64,000 nt of DNA, taken from NCBI RefSeq assembly GCF_000002875.2, contig NC_009418.2, positions 418,130 to 482,129 of the forward strand, written 5' to 3'. The first letter of the stretch is position 1, and the number at the start of each line of letters is the position of its first letter. This document shows, piece by piece, positions 62,829-64,000 of this stretch. The translations under genes were made by a program, and so were the position numbers. The notes under the pieces are model-generated. The model was given only the letters and a program-made list of their open reading frames with translations, searched no databases and was not told the origin of the DNA. Source of the stretch: Leishmania infantum JPCM5 (lineage: Eukaryota > Euglenozoa > Kinetoplastea > Trypanosomatida > Trypanosomatidae).

Positions 62829-64000
62829 GCTCGGCGCTCCCCCTGCTCCTCCCCTCTCGGAGAAGATGGGGCGGCAACGGCGGCGGTGACGCTGTTGGGG
62901 TGAGTCAGTCGAGGAACGGAGACAATAATGACAGAAAGCAAAAAGCAAGTAACGCGGAAGCGCGAGGAGAGAGGGACGCACGCGCACGCGCTCCGCCCGC
63001 TCGGGCGAGCACAGGGGGCGGTGGTCGGCGGGGAAAACAAAGTGCGTGGCGTTTTGATGGATTGACGGTGCAGCGCTCTAGATACAGATAGACATATGTG
63101 TATAGTGTATATGTATACTCGTCGCCATGCCGCTGCACTTATTAGTTTCTGCTACGCGTGTTTGCCAGGGAAAACTAAGCGCTGCATTACCAGCGTCTCA
63201 CTCCACCACGACCGAGTCCACAGGTGCACGCATACAGCCGCGGCCCACCCACCCCTGTCGCACGGCGGCCACATCCGCGCCGTCCACGACGAGCCGTTCA
63301 GCCGTCGAGTCGGGCCATGTCGCTAGCGGGCCGCCACCTCGTCCTTCCTCCTCCATTCCTCGCACGCGTGCAGCGCGACCGGCGCCACACGGACGCGGGT
63401 GCAGGGTCCTGCTCGAGGGCGGAAGCGGCGACGCCAGCCGTGCAGGCCGCAGGGGCTGGTACAGGCGCGGACCACATGAGCACAGAGAGGAGGTGGGCCA
63501 GCCGCAGGCCAGGGCCCTGTGACACCTTGTCCTCCGCCTGCACGCCATGCCCCTCCCTCGGTCGCCTCAAGCCGCCGCATGCCGTAATATGGTGTGAATA
63601 ATCTCCACACGCGACTCTGGCCGACTCGAAAGTGTAGTTAGACAGCCACAGCAACGAAACAAACGAAGCGAAGCGCGCAAGAGAGGCGAGGGGCCCGAGG
63701 GCCGCAGGGGGCGCATACGCAGACACACTCGAGTCCAACGCAAGCGGGGCGAACAGAGAAGCAACACTGCCTCGCCTCCGCTCCGCCTCCGTACCCACTC
63801 GCTCCGCTGCGTATTCCCCTGCGGCCTCCGCGCCATCGCTCCCTTGCCAGAGTGCGTGTGCGTGCCTCTCCTCCGCTGCTCCTGCACACTGCCCATGTAT
63901 CCCCAGCGCTGCGGTGCCGCGGCTGCTCTCCACCTCGTCGTCCCCTCGATCAGCCGCCCTCGCACACACACGCGCGCAGGGAGGGGGCGGGGAAGACGAA
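62829..64000 (-). repeat. Right arm of the 1.2 kb inverted repeat (continues past the window)
   Basis: Reverse complement of 1109-2323. About 400 bases next to the window end are identical in translation to 1109-1540, and 62829-63170 is nearly identical to 1972-2323. Identity is still full at base 64000, so the arm is cut by the window border. Confidence 0.9.
63193..63628 (-). mobile_element. SIDER-like degenerate retroposon, copy C
   Basis: Minus-strand counterpart of copy A inside the inverted repeat, with the same 5' border (CGAGTCGG at 63628 reading leftward) and the 3' end GTGGTGGAGTGAGACG. In the interior it is closer to copy B than to copy A, although its flanks are those of copy A. 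Confidence 0.6.

Noticed and set aside
1..64000. Bacterial-type features: CRISPR arrays, ribosome binding sites, operators, rho-independent terminators, riboswitches
   Set aside because: None seen; the window is eukaryotic kinetoplastid DNA, where such signals are not expected.

Overview
The window looks like nuclear chromosomal DNA of a Leishmania species (Kinetoplastea). The evidence is intronless genes packed on one strand, long pyrimidine-rich intergenic stretches with CA/TG and TA microsatellites, three amastin genes (a trypanosomatid-specific family), GC-rich third codon positions and SIDER/DIRE-like retroposon debris. Gene content and order (amastins, an MDR1-type P-glycoprotein, a myosin I, uracil phosphoribosyltransferase) resemble what I recall of Leishmania chromosome 34; that is recognition from memory, and the species is not fixed by what I can see.

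Layout. From 1 to about 54.55 kb every gene is on the plus strand, as expected for one polycistronic transcription unit: a truncated amastin (1-336), two complete amastins (4039-4650 and 11164-11745), a full-length ABCB half-duplicated transporter of 1341 aa (20831-24856), a myosin I heavy chain with WW and FYVE-type tail modules (28492-32610), an unrecognised 616-aa protein (33317-35167), an N2227/carnosine-N-methyltransferase-like enzyme (36029-37399), an EF-hand protein (40791-41948), uracil phosphoribosyltransferase (43365-44093), a TPR-MYND-SET protein (46403-48505) and a mitochondrial FtsH-type AAA protein whose zinc-protease motif is broken (52183-54549). At 54.9-55.7 kb lie five tRNA genes on mixed strands (Val-AAC, Ile-AAT, Met-CAT, Leu-TAG, Ser-TGA), each with a T-run terminator. 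Beyond them a 1025-aa polytopic class 3 lipase (56633-59710) is on the minus strand, so the tRNAs sit in a convergent strand-switch region. No confident gene was found from 59711 to 64000.

Repeats. Both window ends carry the same sequence in opposite orientation (1109-2323 and 62829-64000, the latter running off the window), enclosing about 60 kb that includes the P-glycoprotein. A second inverted pair of roughly 0.65 kb (12396-13069 and 50494-51112) encloses a 37 kb core, again with the P-glycoprotein, and a partial third copy lies at 56308-56552. A separate SIDER-like family is present at 1481-1945, 14946-15375 and 63193-63628. Its 3' end also follows a decayed RNase H coding remnant at 55738-55950, which I read as a degenerate ingi-related element (DIRE) lodged beside the tRNA cluster.

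The genes are functionally mixed (surface amastins, drug transport, motor, pyrimidine salvage, methylation, mitochondrial AAA protein, lipid hydrolysis), as is usual in trypanosomatids, where neighbours are co-transcribed but regulated after transcription. The main points for a second look are the nested inverted repeats around the transporter, the predicted pseudo-protease, the zinc finger nested in the myosin tail domain and the retroelement remnant in the strand-switch region.
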